Origin: Candidatus Accumulibacter regalis
GTDB lineage: Bacteria; Pseudomonadota; Gammaproteobacteria; Burkholderiales; Rhodocyclaceae
Direction: 5' to 3'
DNA: 37,199 bases
Assembly: GCA_000585075.1 (NCBI GenBank)
Contig: JEMY01000057.1
Coordinates: forward strand, 70,081 to 107,279
A program made the position numbers and the translations under genes. Under the pieces are notes generated by a model. The model had not been told where the DNA came from, did not search any database, and saw only the letters and a program-made list of their open reading frames with translations. Below, in pieces: positions 1-7,256 of the stretch; position 1 is the first letter of the stretch, and every line of letters starts with the position of its first letter.

Positions 1-552
1 AAAGCCGCGACTCTTTTCGGACCCGATCCCTTCCCGCGCCGGCCGCTTTTTTCGGCGCTGTTCGCCGAACTCGGCGCGCCGGCCGCGGCGCCCTGCTGCG
101 CGGCCGCCGAGCACCTGCCGCCAGCGCAGCTGGAAGTCGCCGCCGTCGCGCCGGGACAGGCGCCGGGCAGCAGCGGTGATCCGCTCGTGCGTGGCTTTCA
201 ACCCTACTGTGCCGCCTGCCACCAGAGCGCCGAAACCTTTCCGCCGAATTTCCTGCACGGCCCTCCGGCGGAAGTCGGCGCCAGGCTCCGCCACTGCGCC
301 CAACGCCTCTACGTCCGTCTGGCAATGGCCGACCTGGCGCCAGCGCAGCGCGCCAAGACGCCAATGCCACCGGAAAGCATGTTGCCGGCTTTTGCCAGCG
401 ACACCCAAGCATGGCGCAGCAGCCCGGTGCGCGCCGCCATGCTCGCTCAGGTAACGCAATGGTTACGCGCCGAGACGGGTCGCCCACCGCAACTCGCAAC
501 CCTGCTGGCTGGCGGCTACGAGGCTTTGCGTCCGTGCCTGCCAGCGCACTGA
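1..552 (+). CDS. C-terminal part of a c-type cytochrome domain protein (partial)
   Basis: The reading frame is open from the first base of the window to a TGA at 550-552, so this is the 3' end (183 residues) of a longer gene whose start lies outside. It carries one heme-attachment motif CAACH at fragment residues 70-74, followed by FPPNFLHG and a KTPMPPE segment around residues 119-125. Composition is Ala/Pro-rich with several extra cysteines. The next gene, a di-heme cytochrome, starts 24 bases downstream behind an AAAAGGGGAA Shine-Dalgarno-like stretch, and a third cytochrome follows, so the three are probably one operon of periplasmic redox proteins. A methionine-like start inside the frame exists at 187, but it would leave almost nothing before the heme motif, so I treat the gene as truncated by the window edge. 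The specific function is unknown. Confidence 0.75.
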   Translation, partial: KAATLFGPDPFPRRPLFSALFAELGAPAAAPCCAAAEHLPPAQLEVAAVAPGQAPGSSGDPLVRGFQPYCAACHQSAETFPPNFLHGPPAEVGARLRHCAQRLYVRLAMADLAPAQRAKTPMPPESMLPAFASDTQAWRSSPVRAAMLAQVTQWLRAETGRPPQLATLLAGGYEALRPCLPAH

Positions 553-576
553 GAACGAGAAAAAGGGGAACACAGC

Positions 577-2094
577 ATGAACGAACCGCAAGCAGCCGCA
601 AGAAGCCCCTGGAAGCGACGCTTCATCATTCTCTTCATCGTCACCGTCGTCTTGCCGCTGCTGGTCGTCATCTGGTTGGTCCAGCGCTTTGCCGGTGACG
701 TGGCGGTGGATTATGCCAGCCCGACCGAACACTTCAAGTACGGGTCCACCGGTGGCGAGCACGAGATGGGCTTCCCCTACTGGATCTGGCGTGCGCTGCC
801 CAATGTCTGCCCGCAATACCTGCCCGGCAAGGGCTACCAGTCGCTGGGAATGGTTTTCGAGAAGAACGCCGACGGCAGCGACCGCGACCTGCCGATCGGC
901 ACCTCGCAGCGCCGCTACCAGGGAATCGACCGTGTCTTCGTCAACTGTGCCGTCTGCCACACGAGCACCGTGCGCACGGCAGCCGACCAGCCGCCGACGA
1001 TCGTCCTCGGCATGCCGGCAGCGACCTTCAACATGAAGGGCTTCGAGGAGTTCTTCTTCCGCTGCGCCGCCGACCCGAAGTTCGCCAAGGAATTCATCCT
1101 GCCGGAGATTGAACGCCAGGGCGGGCAACTCGACCTGCTCGACCGCTACATCGTCTATCCGGTGGCCATCGCCATCATGCGCGACCGCGTGCTGGCGCTC
1201 GCCGGGCGCTTCGACTGGGTCTTCAAGCAGCGCGAGTGGGGGCCCGGACGCGTCGACACCTTCAACTCGGCGAAAGTGATCTTCAACTTCCCGATGGCCC
1301 ATCTCGACCCCGACGAGTTCGACGCGCCAGCCGATTTTCCCTCGCTGTGGCGGCAACGCCAGCGCAAAGAGCCGCACGAGATGCAGCTCCACTGGGACGG
1401 CAACAACACCACCGTCGAGGAGCGCAACAAGAGCGCCGCCTTTGGCACCGGCACGACGCCGCCGACCATCGACCTGGAACGTATCGGCCGCGTCGAGGAC
1501 TGGATTCTCGATGTCTCACCGCCCAGCTTCAGCCAGTTCTTCCCGGTCGACGCCGAACTGGCGTTGCGCGGCGCGCCGATATACAAGGCCTACTGCGCCC
1601 GCTGCCACGGTGCGTCGGGCAGCGACTTCAGCGGCGAGCTGGTCGGCAAGGTGACGCCGCTGGCCGAGATCGGCACCGACCGGCGACGCCTCGATTCCTA
1701 CTCCTACACGCTGGCGGTGAACCAGGCGACGCTCTACGCCGGCTACCCGTGGCGGTTCACCCACTTCCGCAAGACCTTTGGCTACGCCAACATGCCGCTC
1801 GACGGCATCTGGCTGCGCGCGCCCTACCTGCACAACGGCTCGGTGCCCAGCCTGCGCGACCTGCTCGAACCCGCTGCGGCGCGCCCCGCGACCTTCTATC
1901 GCGGCAACGACGTCTATGACCCGGTCAAGGTCGGCTTCGTCTCGGACCAGGCGCAGCGCAAAGGTCAGCCGTTCTTCCTTCTCGACACCGCGGTCCCCGG
2001 CAACGGCAACGGCGGCCACGAGGGCAAGGCCTACGGCACCGAGCTGAGTGCCGACGAAAAGACCGCGCTGGTCGAATTCATGAAGACCTTCTGA
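577..2094 (+). CDS. Membrane-anchored di-heme c-type cytochrome (RoxA/di-heme peroxidase-like)
   Basis: 505 residues. One hydrophobic segment at about residues 16-40 (uncleaved anchor after WKRR) puts the rest in the periplasm. Two heme c motifs are visible, CAVCH at residues 124-128 and CARCH at 340-344. Between them is the segment LHWDGNNTTVEERNKSAAFG, and near the C-terminus APYLHNGSVPSLRDLLEP. This layout (two widely spaced CXXCH, HWDGN, YLHNGSVP) resembles the RoxA/RoxB rubber-oxygenase and di-heme peroxidase superfamily; that assignment is from memory of family motifs. Substrate is unknown, and a rubber substrate should not be assumed. The start ATG has a GGGGAA ribosome site 8-10 bases upstream. 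The next gene begins 10 bases after the stop and is a paralogue, indicating tandem duplication within an operon. Confidence 0.8.
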   Translation: MNEPQAAARSPWKRRFIILFIVTVVLPLLVVIWLVQRFAGDVAVDYASPTEHFKYGSTGGEHEMGFPYWIWRALPNVCPQYLPGKGYQSLGMVFEKNADGSDRDLPIGTSQRRYQGIDRVFVNCAVCHTSTVRTAADQPPTIVLGMPAATFNMKGFEEFFFRCAADPKFAKEFILPEIERQGGQLDLLDRYIVYPVAIAIMRDRVLALAGRFDWVFKQREWGPGRVDTFNSAKVIFNFPMAHLDPDEFDAPADFPSLWRQRQRKEPHEMQLHWDGNNTTVEERNKSAAFGTGTTPPTIDLERIGRVEDWILDVSPPSFSQFFPVDAELALRGAPIYKAYCARCHGASGSDFSGELVGKVTPLAEIGTDRRRLDSYSYTLAVNQATLYAGYPWRFTHFRKTFGYANMPLDGIWLRAPYLHNGSVPSLRDLLEPAAARPATFYRGNDVYDPVKVGFVSDQAQRKGQPFFLLDTAVPGNGNGGHEGKAYGTELSADEKTALVEFMKTF

Positions 2095-2104
2095 GGAGCC
2101 CACG

Positions 2105-3580
2105 ATGAGCATGCGATCCTGCAGAACCTGGTTCCGCGCCATCGGCGTGGTGATCATCGTCGCCGTGGTCATTGGCGGGTGGATCGCCTGGGACCGCGGA
2201 TTCCGCGAACACCCGCAACCCGACTGGGTGAGCGCCGACTTCGAGACACGCTTCAAGTACGGATCGATCGGCGCCGAGCACGACGCCGGCATCCCCTACT
2301 GGATCTTCTACGTCCTGCCGCGCGTCTTTCCCGAAAAGCTGACGCAGGACGGCAAGGTGCTTCCCGGTGGCTACGCCTCGCTCGGCGTTCCCTGGGAAGA
2401 GGGCCAGGAACTGCCGGCCGGCTTCAGCAAGAAAACCATCGGTTTTCCACGCGTGGCGAACAACTGCGCCGTCTGCCACACGACCAGCTACCGGGAGTCG
2501 CCCGACTCCACGCCGGTTTTCGTCGTCGGCGGACCGGCGCACACCACCAACGTCGAAGGCTTTTTCCGCTATCTGATCGACTGCGCCAAGGACCCGCGCT
2601 TCAACGCCGACATCCTGATGGCCGAAATCAATCGCGTCACCGATCTCGACATCATCGACCAGGTCCTCTACCGCTTCTTCGTCATCCCGATCACCAGGAA
2701 GCGCCTGCTCGAACGCGAGCAACAGTTCGCCTGGATCTACCGCCCCGACTTCCCTGACTGGGGACGTGGCCGAGACGACGCGATGAACCTCACCAAGTAC
2801 TTCATGATCGGCGCCCCGATGGACGACACCTTCGGCCCCACCGACATGCCCTCGGTGTGGAACCTCAAGAAGTACGTCTGGGAGAACGGCCAGCGCATGA
2901 ACTACGCCGGCGACAGCAGCGACGCCTATTCGGTGATCATGGACTCGGCCCTCGGCCTGCTTGGCGCCGCACCGGCGAACAAGGCCGATTTCGTCGCCCA
3001 GGTGCAATGGCTGCACAGCTACCTCTCCGAACTGCCGCCACCGAAATACCCCTTCGCCATCGACGCCGACAAGGCGGCGGCCGGTAAAGCCGTGTTCGAC
3101 GCCCACTGCGCCGGTTGCCACGCCAGCGAACTCACCGGGCGGCCGCTACCGCTCGCCGAGGTCGGCACCGACCGTGGCCGCCTCGATTCCTGGAACAGGG
3201 ACGCGGCGATCAAGGCCAACCAGGTGGTCAAGGAGATGGGACTCGAACGCCGCGGCCTGGTCGAGGAAGACCTGATCGGCTACGTCACCCCCTTTCTCGA
3301 CGGCATCTGGCTGAAAGCGCCGTACCTGCACAACGGCTCGGTGCCGACGCTGCGCGACCTGTTGGAACCGGCGGCACAGCGGCCGACGGTTTTCTGGCGC
3401 GGATACGACGTCTACGACCAGACCAAGGTCGGTTTCGTGACCGATACGCCGGCGGCGCAGCGCGTCGGCACCCGGCTCGACACCCGCAGAAAGGCCGGCA
3501 GCAGCCAGGGGCATGAGTTCGGGACAGGCTTGTCAGCGGCCGACAAGGACGCGCTGGTGGAGTACCTGAAGACCTTGTGA
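2105..3580 (+). CDS. Second membrane-anchored di-heme c-type cytochrome, paralogue of the preceding gene
   Basis: 491 residues. It has an N-terminal membrane anchor at about residues 13-30 and heme motifs CAVCH at 121-125 and CAGCH at 335-339. It shares with the upstream gene the FKYGS..GAEH..GIPYWI block before heme 1 and APYLHNGSVPTLRDLLEP near the end, so the two are clearly paralogues. It differs in the inter-heme region: the upstream protein has LHWDGNNTTVEERN, while this one has MNYAGDSSDAYSVIMD, so the probable active-site neighbourhood has diverged. One of the pair may be catalytic and the other an electron-transfer or altered-specificity partner (inference). A GAGGAGCCCACG ribosome site precedes the ATG. 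The gene ends 9 bases from the convergent transglycosylase gene, and I see no terminator there. Confidence 0.8.
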   Translation: MSMRSCRTWFRAIGVVIIVAVVIGGWIAWDRGFREHPQPDWVSADFETRFKYGSIGAEHDAGIPYWIFYVLPRVFPEKLTQDGKVLPGGYASLGVPWEEGQELPAGFSKKTIGFPRVANNCAVCHTTSYRESPDSTPVFVVGGPAHTTNVEGFFRYLIDCAKDPRFNADILMAEINRVTDLDIIDQVLYRFFVIPITRKRLLEREQQFAWIYRPDFPDWGRGRDDAMNLTKYFMIGAPMDDTFGPTDMPSVWNLKKYVWENGQRMNYAGDSSDAYSVIMDSALGLLGAAPANKADFVAQVQWLHSYLSELPPPKYPFAIDADKAAAGKAVFDAHCAGCHASELTGRPLPLAEVGTDRGRLDSWNRDAAIKANQVVKEMGLERRGLVEEDLIGYVTPFLDGIWLKAPYLHNGSVPTLRDLLEPAAQRPTVFWRGYDVYDQTKVGFVTDTPAAQRVGTRLDTRRKAGSSQGHEFGTGLSAADKDALVEYLKTL

Positions 3581-3589
3581 GGCGCGGGT

Positions 3590-4357
3590 TTAATTGCCCC
3601 TGGCCGCCTTTGCCGCTGGCGCCGCCTGCCCGGGAATGGTCAGGCGAAGGCGCTTGTCCTTTGCTCCAGTGCTGGTGACGACGCCGGCGTTGGTCCTTGG
3701 TATCGCTGCCCGAGGTTGATACAACTGGTAGATCTGCGTGACCAGCTGCACGTAGTTGCGGGTTTCGGGATAAGGCGGGATGGTGTTCTTGTACTGCTGT
3801 ACGGCGCCTTCGCCGGCGTTGTACGAAGCGAGCACCAGATGTTGCTGATCTGGAAACATGCGCTGAAGGTCACGCAGGTAACGCGCACCCAGACGGATGT
3901 TGATTTCCGGGTCGGTCAGCTTCTCTTCGAGGGTCTTCTTCCTGTCGCCGCGCAAGCCATAACGCTCGGCCGTCGCCGGCATGATCTGCATCAGGCCGAT
4001 GGCGCCCTTGGGGGAGATCGCTTCCGGATTGAAGCCCGACTCCGCAGCCATGACTGCCTTGAGCAAGGCGGATTCGACAGCGAAGTCCTTGCCTGCCGCT
4101 TTCAGCAGGGGTTCGAACTTCTTCAGGTTTGGATGCTGAGAAAAATAGCGCGACAGTTCAGGCCTTTCCTCTTCGATGGCCAGCGCTGACGACGGCTGCA
4201 GAGCATTGCCGCGTGAAAACAACTTGTAGCGCGAATCGATCTTCTCGGTGGCCAGATGCGCGACGCCCTGCTCGTCGACGTAACCATAGATACTCGCCTG
4301 GGCACTTGCGGCGACGAGGCTGAGTGAAAGCGCGAGAAGAAAACGGTTGATCTGCAT
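3590..4357 (-). CDS. Lytic transglycosylase, SLT family, with DUF4124-like N-terminus
   Basis: 255 residues from the ATG at 4357. A longer open frame reaches 4708, but its extra 117 residues are Arg-rich and antisense-like, whereas the 4357 start gives a textbook Sec signal peptide (MQINRFLLALSLSLVAASAQA) and follows a GGGAAAGG ribosome site. After the signal comes a short YGYVDEQGVAHLATE segment of DUF4124 type, then the SLT fold: catalytic Glu106 in AESGFNP, GLMQIMP at 121-127 and YNAGEGAV at 179-186. Such enzymes cleave the MurNAc-GlcNAc bond of peptidoglycan with 1,6-anhydro product formation. It lies 56 bases behind the OmpA-like lipoprotein gene on the same strand, so it may be the third gene of the TIR-lipoprotein operon; a hairpin lies in the gap. 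Confidence 0.88.
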   Translation of the reverse strand: MQINRFLLALSLSLVAASAQASIYGYVDEQGVAHLATEKIDSRYKLFSRGNALQPSSALAIEEERPELSRYFSQHPNLKKFEPLLKAAGKDFAVESALLKAVMAAESGFNPEAISPKGAIGLMQIMPATAERYGLRGDRKKTLEEKLTDPEINIRLGARYLRDLQRMFPDQQHLVLASYNAGEGAVQQYKNTIPPYPETRNYVQLVTQIYQLYQPRAAIPRTNAGVVTSTGAKDKRLRLTIPGQAAPAAKAARGN

Positions 4358-4374
4358 GCGGTAGCTGAGCCTTT

Positions 4375-4393
4375 CCCGTGCCAGGTGCACGGG
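4375..4393 (-). other. Perfect 7-bp hairpin between lipoprotein and transglycosylase genes
   Basis: Arms CCCGTGC (4375-4381) and GCACGGG (4387-4393) enclose a 5-base loop. Read on the minus strand, the 3' arm runs directly into GGGAAAGG, the likely ribosome site of the transglycosylase. No T-run follows on the minus strand, so it is not a classical terminator. It could tune translation or mRNA processing of the downstream gene; this is inference only. Confidence 0.4.
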
Positions 4394-4413
4394 ACGTTGG
4401 TAGGGTTGGCGCT

Positions 4414-5685
4414 TTACTTCCCGCCGGCACCTTGACAAGCGATCACGCTGAACACCACTCGGCGGTCGAGCGCATCGCTGGCGTCGTCGCGTCCGGTACC
4501 GACCAGCGGCTGGCTGAAGCCCATGCCGACCGCGAGCGTCCTGGTGGCGAGCGCTGGCGAAGCGTCGATCAGCTTGTTGCGCACGAACTCCGCCCGCAAC
4601 TGGGAAAGCCTCTCGTTGAGTGGCGCGGGACCGGTGCGGCTGGTGTGGCCGGATACTTCGAGACACGCGTCCTTGACGGTACTGCGCTGGGCGATTATAC
4701 GCAACCACTCTCCGTAAGAGCGCGACAGGGGCGAATCGGTGACGAACGCCGTGCTGCCCGGTCGGAAGAGAAACTTCATGCCCAGGTGCTGGGTCTCAAG
4801 CCCGAAATCCACCAATTGCGTGAACGCCTGCTCGGCGGCGGCTTTTGGTCCGAGCCGGCTACGCACCAGGTAGAGTCCATTGAGAACACGCAACTGCAAG
4901 CCGGCGGGGCTGGCGGCAGCCGCCTCGTAACGCTCGAGCGCGTCGCGATAGCGCCCGCTGTTGTAGGCCTGAATGGCCTCGCTGACGATGCTCGCGGTCA
5001 ACAGGCCGTCGAGATAGGCGGGCGGAATCGGATCGCCTGCCTTGCTGCCCTGGCAGGTACGGATGTAGCCGTCGATCCGCGGATCCTTGACCCACGCCGG
5101 ACTGTCGCGGAAGTACGGCGTGGGTGTGGTGTTGACGCCGCGAATCTGTGATCGCGCCACACCCTTGCCGACGATCTTGCCCGTCTTGAGGTCGGCCAGC
5201 GCCAGGCAGATGCGAAAGGCCTCACGATCGCCTTCGCTTTTCCCTTCGCTGTTTACCGGCGTGAACGTACCGACCAGCACCAACGGGCTCGCCGCCAGAG
5301 TGTCCGCCTGGAAGGGCTGAATATTGAACTGCGGAAAGCGGCTCCTCGCCAGTTCGCCGATGCGTTGCCCCATGGCCACCGTGGCAGTGGATTGCTCGCC
5401 GGTTACGCCATCGACCAGCGGATCGATAACCACGTTCACCCGGTTGGCACCCTCGGCGAGTTTGGTAGTGGTAAAAAGGGCGTTGGCTGCCGCCAACACG
5501 GCATCGCCGTGCGGCAAGACCTTCATCGCGGCTGCCGGCGCAGCCGCGGGAGCTGCCGTTGCCGATGGCGAAGTCTGCGTTGCCGACGAGTCACCAGGGC
5601 GATGCAGTTCGCTGCAAGCGGCGAGCAGCAGCGCCAGCAGGGCCAGGGCAGGCAGCCGGACAGCGGATGGAATGGGCGGCTTCAT
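4414..5685 (-). CDS. OmpA-like C-terminal domain lipoprotein with FlgO/CsgG-like N-terminal region
   Basis: 423 residues from the ATG at 5685, which has AAGGAG 8 bases upstream; a GTG at 5694 overlaps that ribosome site and is rejected. The N-terminus is a lipoprotein signal with lipobox LAAC and lipidated Cys24, then a Ser/Ala/Thr/Pro linker to about residue 55. Residues 60-240 look like the FlgO/CsgG-type alpha-beta domain, followed by a TPR-like stretch (YNSGRYRDALERYEAA, 241-256). Residues 303-416 form an OmpA/MotB-type peptidoglycan-binding domain with SGHTSRTG, NERLSQLRAEFV and DRRVVFSV. The Asp of the canonical GHTD motif is Ser349 here while the paired Arg364 is kept, so diaminopimelate binding may be altered. 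The start codon overlaps the stop of the TIR gene (ATGA), so translation is probably coupled. Expected location: periplasmic side of the outer membrane. Confidence 0.82.
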   Translation of the reverse strand: MKPPIPSAVRLPALALLALLLAACSELHRPGDSSATQTSPSATAAPAAAPAAAMKVLPHGDAVLAAANALFTTTKLAEGANRVNVVIDPLVDGVTGEQSTATVAMGQRIGELARSRFPQFNIQPFQADTLAASPLVLVGTFTPVNSEGKSEGDREAFRICLALADLKTGKIVGKGVARSQIRGVNTTPTPYFRDSPAWVKDPRIDGYIRTCQGSKAGDPIPPAYLDGLLTASIVSEAIQAYNSGRYRDALERYEAAAASPAGLQLRVLNGLYLVRSRLGPKAAAEQAFTQLVDFGLETQHLGMKFLFRPGSTAFVTDSPLSRSYGEWLRIIAQRSTVKDACLEVSGHTSRTGPAPLNERLSQLRAEFVRNKLIDASPALATRTLAVGMGFSQPLVGTGRDDASDALDRRVVFSVIACQGAGGK

Positions 5686-6566
5686 AATCGACACTCCTTC
5701 AGTTCCGAGGGGCTTACGGGGTCACCAAGGTCGCGTCGATCGCGTATCGCCGCGCAGCGTATGCTGAGCGTCGGTGAGCGCGGCTCCTTGATGCTCTGTG
5801 TTTGCCGGGGCGCGGCCGTGGCCGGCCGCGCCGTCGCTGCGGCAACGACCTTCCTGGGCTCGGACGGCGCGGCTGAGGGGGCCGTTGCCGATGGCAATGT
5901 GCCGGGAGCGGCCAACTCGGCGCTGGCAGGTACGTCCACCGGCGAAGATGACCGGGGAAGCGGCGCCGGCACAACGACGGCCTCACGAGTATTCGACGAA
6001 GGTCCAGGCAGGGCATAATGAACAATTGCCGCCGCCAGGGCCACCGCGCAAGCGACCAGAATGAAGGCCATTCGGCGGCCGCCTCGTTCCAGCTCTGCCG
6101 GCACCTGCCGAGTCTCGGTGGCGGTGCTTTCCCTATCCTGCCGGATGGTTTCCCGAACCGGGCTCGATGCAACCCCGACGAGCGCTTCGATGGCCACGAG
6201 CAGTTGCTGGAAGCCCGCTGCCGACGTCATTTCTCCGTCCCGCTGACGCAGGTCACAAGCCTGAATGCTGCGAAAGCCCATCGGCGGGCGAACGCTTTCG
6301 ATCAACACCGGTACCAGGCGCGCCAGAGCCAGGCCTTCCTCGGCCTCTTCCTGGACCCAGGGACTCTGTATCGAGTGCGTGGACCACAACACCACCATGC
6401 AGCCCATTCCGGTGATGGCATCCTCGATCGTCTGCCGCCAGGTCCTCCCCGGCGGTATTTGGCGATCCCACCAGACCGACCAGCCACGGGCGGTCAGCGC
6501 CGCCGCGATCTGGGCTGCCAGCACACGATCCTCTTCGGCGTAACTGAGAAAAACGTCATTCTTCAT
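5682..6566 (-). CDS. TIR-domain protein with a single transmembrane segment
   Basis: 294 residues from the ATG at 6566; an upstream GTG at 6596 would add ten residues before the conserved MKNDVFLSYAEED start and is less likely. Residues 3-130 are a TIR domain: FLSYAEED box 1, WSVWWDRQIPPG, and SPWVQEEAEEG, in which Glu74 occupies the place of the catalytic Glu of NAD-cleaving TIRs (pattern W-V-x-x-E). Residues 166-186 form one membrane helix preceded by RGGRR, which predicts a cytosolic TIR and a periplasmic C-terminus. A Pro/Ala/Ser-rich linker (190-265) leads to a short tail with Cys271 and Cys292. NAD hydrolysis or cyclic ADP-ribose signalling is known for many bacterial TIRs, but activity here is not shown. 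The stop overlaps the lipoprotein start by four bases. Confidence 0.85.
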   Translation of the reverse strand: MKNDVFLSYAEEDRVLAAQIAAALTARGWSVWWDRQIPPGRTWRQTIEDAITGMGCMVVLWSTHSIQSPWVQEEAEEGLALARLVPVLIESVRPPMGFRSIQACDLRQRDGEMTSAAGFQQLLVAIEALVGVASSPVRETIRQDRESTATETRQVPAELERGGRRMAFILVACAVALAAAIVHYALPGPSSNTREAVVVPAPLPRSSSPVDVPASAELAAPGTLPSATAPSAAPSEPRKVVAAATARPATAAPRQTQSIKEPRSPTLSIRCAAIRDRRDLGDPVSPSELKECRL

Positions 6567-6866
6567 GAGCAGCCAGTCCTGAAGACGGCAAAACACCCTG
6601 CTGCCGATCTACCCCGCCGCGGACGGGGAGATAACGCAGATGAAACGCTGGAAGTGGTGAAGCGAGGACGCGCTGTGCTCACGCTCGGAAAGTCGAACTC
6701 CCGCGAGCGGGAATATGCGAGAGACCCTCTCCCATGCCTCCAGTTCCGCAGTAGTATGCGCCGGCGCGGGCTCGCCTGGCGTGCTGATTCCTTCGCATGC
6801 CACAGGGCGCCCGCAAAGCGCCGGACTTTCAGGCATCATCGCGAAATACTCCGGAGTAGAAAAATC
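6567..6866. other. 300-base divergent intergenic region between TIR and FmdB genes
   Basis: The region separates the minus-strand TIR operon from the plus-strand fmdB-like gene and must hold promoters for both. I see no confident -35/-10 pair. A small inverted repeat CTCCCGCGAGCGGGA lies near 6701-6715. Longer open frames crossing it have no ribosome sites or recognisable protein features and are taken as shadows. Confidence 0.4.
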
Positions 6867-7094
6867 ATGCCCATTTACGAATATGCGTGTTCTGCCTGCG
6901 GCAAGGAGTTCGAGAAACTGGTGCGTCACTCCTCGCCGGCCGCGGCGTGCCCGGACTGCCAGAGCAGCGACCTGCGCAAGAAGCTGTCCGCTTTTGCCGC
7001 GCTCACCGGCTCGACTGCGAGCGCCAACGACCTGCCCGGCCCTTGCGGAAGCTGTGGCCATCCTGATGGCCCGGGTGCCTGCCGTTTCCAGTAG
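6867..7094 (+). CDS. FmdB-family zinc ribbon protein
   Basis: 75 residues, starting MPIYEYACSACGKEFE, the hallmark of the FmdB regulatory/zinc-ribbon family. Four zinc ligands are visible: Cys8, Cys11, Cys28 and Cys31 (C-x2-C ... CPDC). The C-terminus has another Cys-rich patch, CGSCGHPDGPGAC, common in proteobacterial members. The start ATG has GGAG about 10 bases upstream. A much longer open frame extends upstream, but its extra part overlaps the TIR gene antisense and is not protein-like. Family members are small cytosolic proteins of poorly known role; the name comes from a regulator of formamide degradation. Confidence 0.85.
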   Translation: MPIYEYACSACGKEFEKLVRHSSPAAACPDCQSSDLRKKLSAFAALTGSTASANDLPGPCGSCGHPDGPGACRFQ

Positions 7095-7256
7095 GCGGGT
7101 GCGCCGTCCTTTGCGCTGTCATCGGCCGCTTGCCGCTCGCTCGTCCGAGAAGACTGTACAGCGACGACGACGCGCGTCTGCCTGCGCCGGGTCGTTGCCC
7201 CTGGCGAGCACTTTCCATCCCAGGACCGAAGAACCAGAGGAGCAAGTCACCCCGTC

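Noticed and set aside
463-1392. 309-codon minus-strand frame over the first di-heme cytochrome
   Set aside because: The plus strand has two CXXCH motifs and a membrane anchor in the real frame; the antisense product shows no family motif.
4358-4708. 117-codon N-terminal extension of the lytic transglycosylase
   Set aside because: It overlaps the lipoprotein gene, and the internal ATG at 4357 starts a clean signal peptide.
6018-6866. Long upstream extension of the FmdB-like gene
   Set aside because: It runs antisense through the TIR gene; the MPIYEY start with its own ribosome site is the known family N-terminus.
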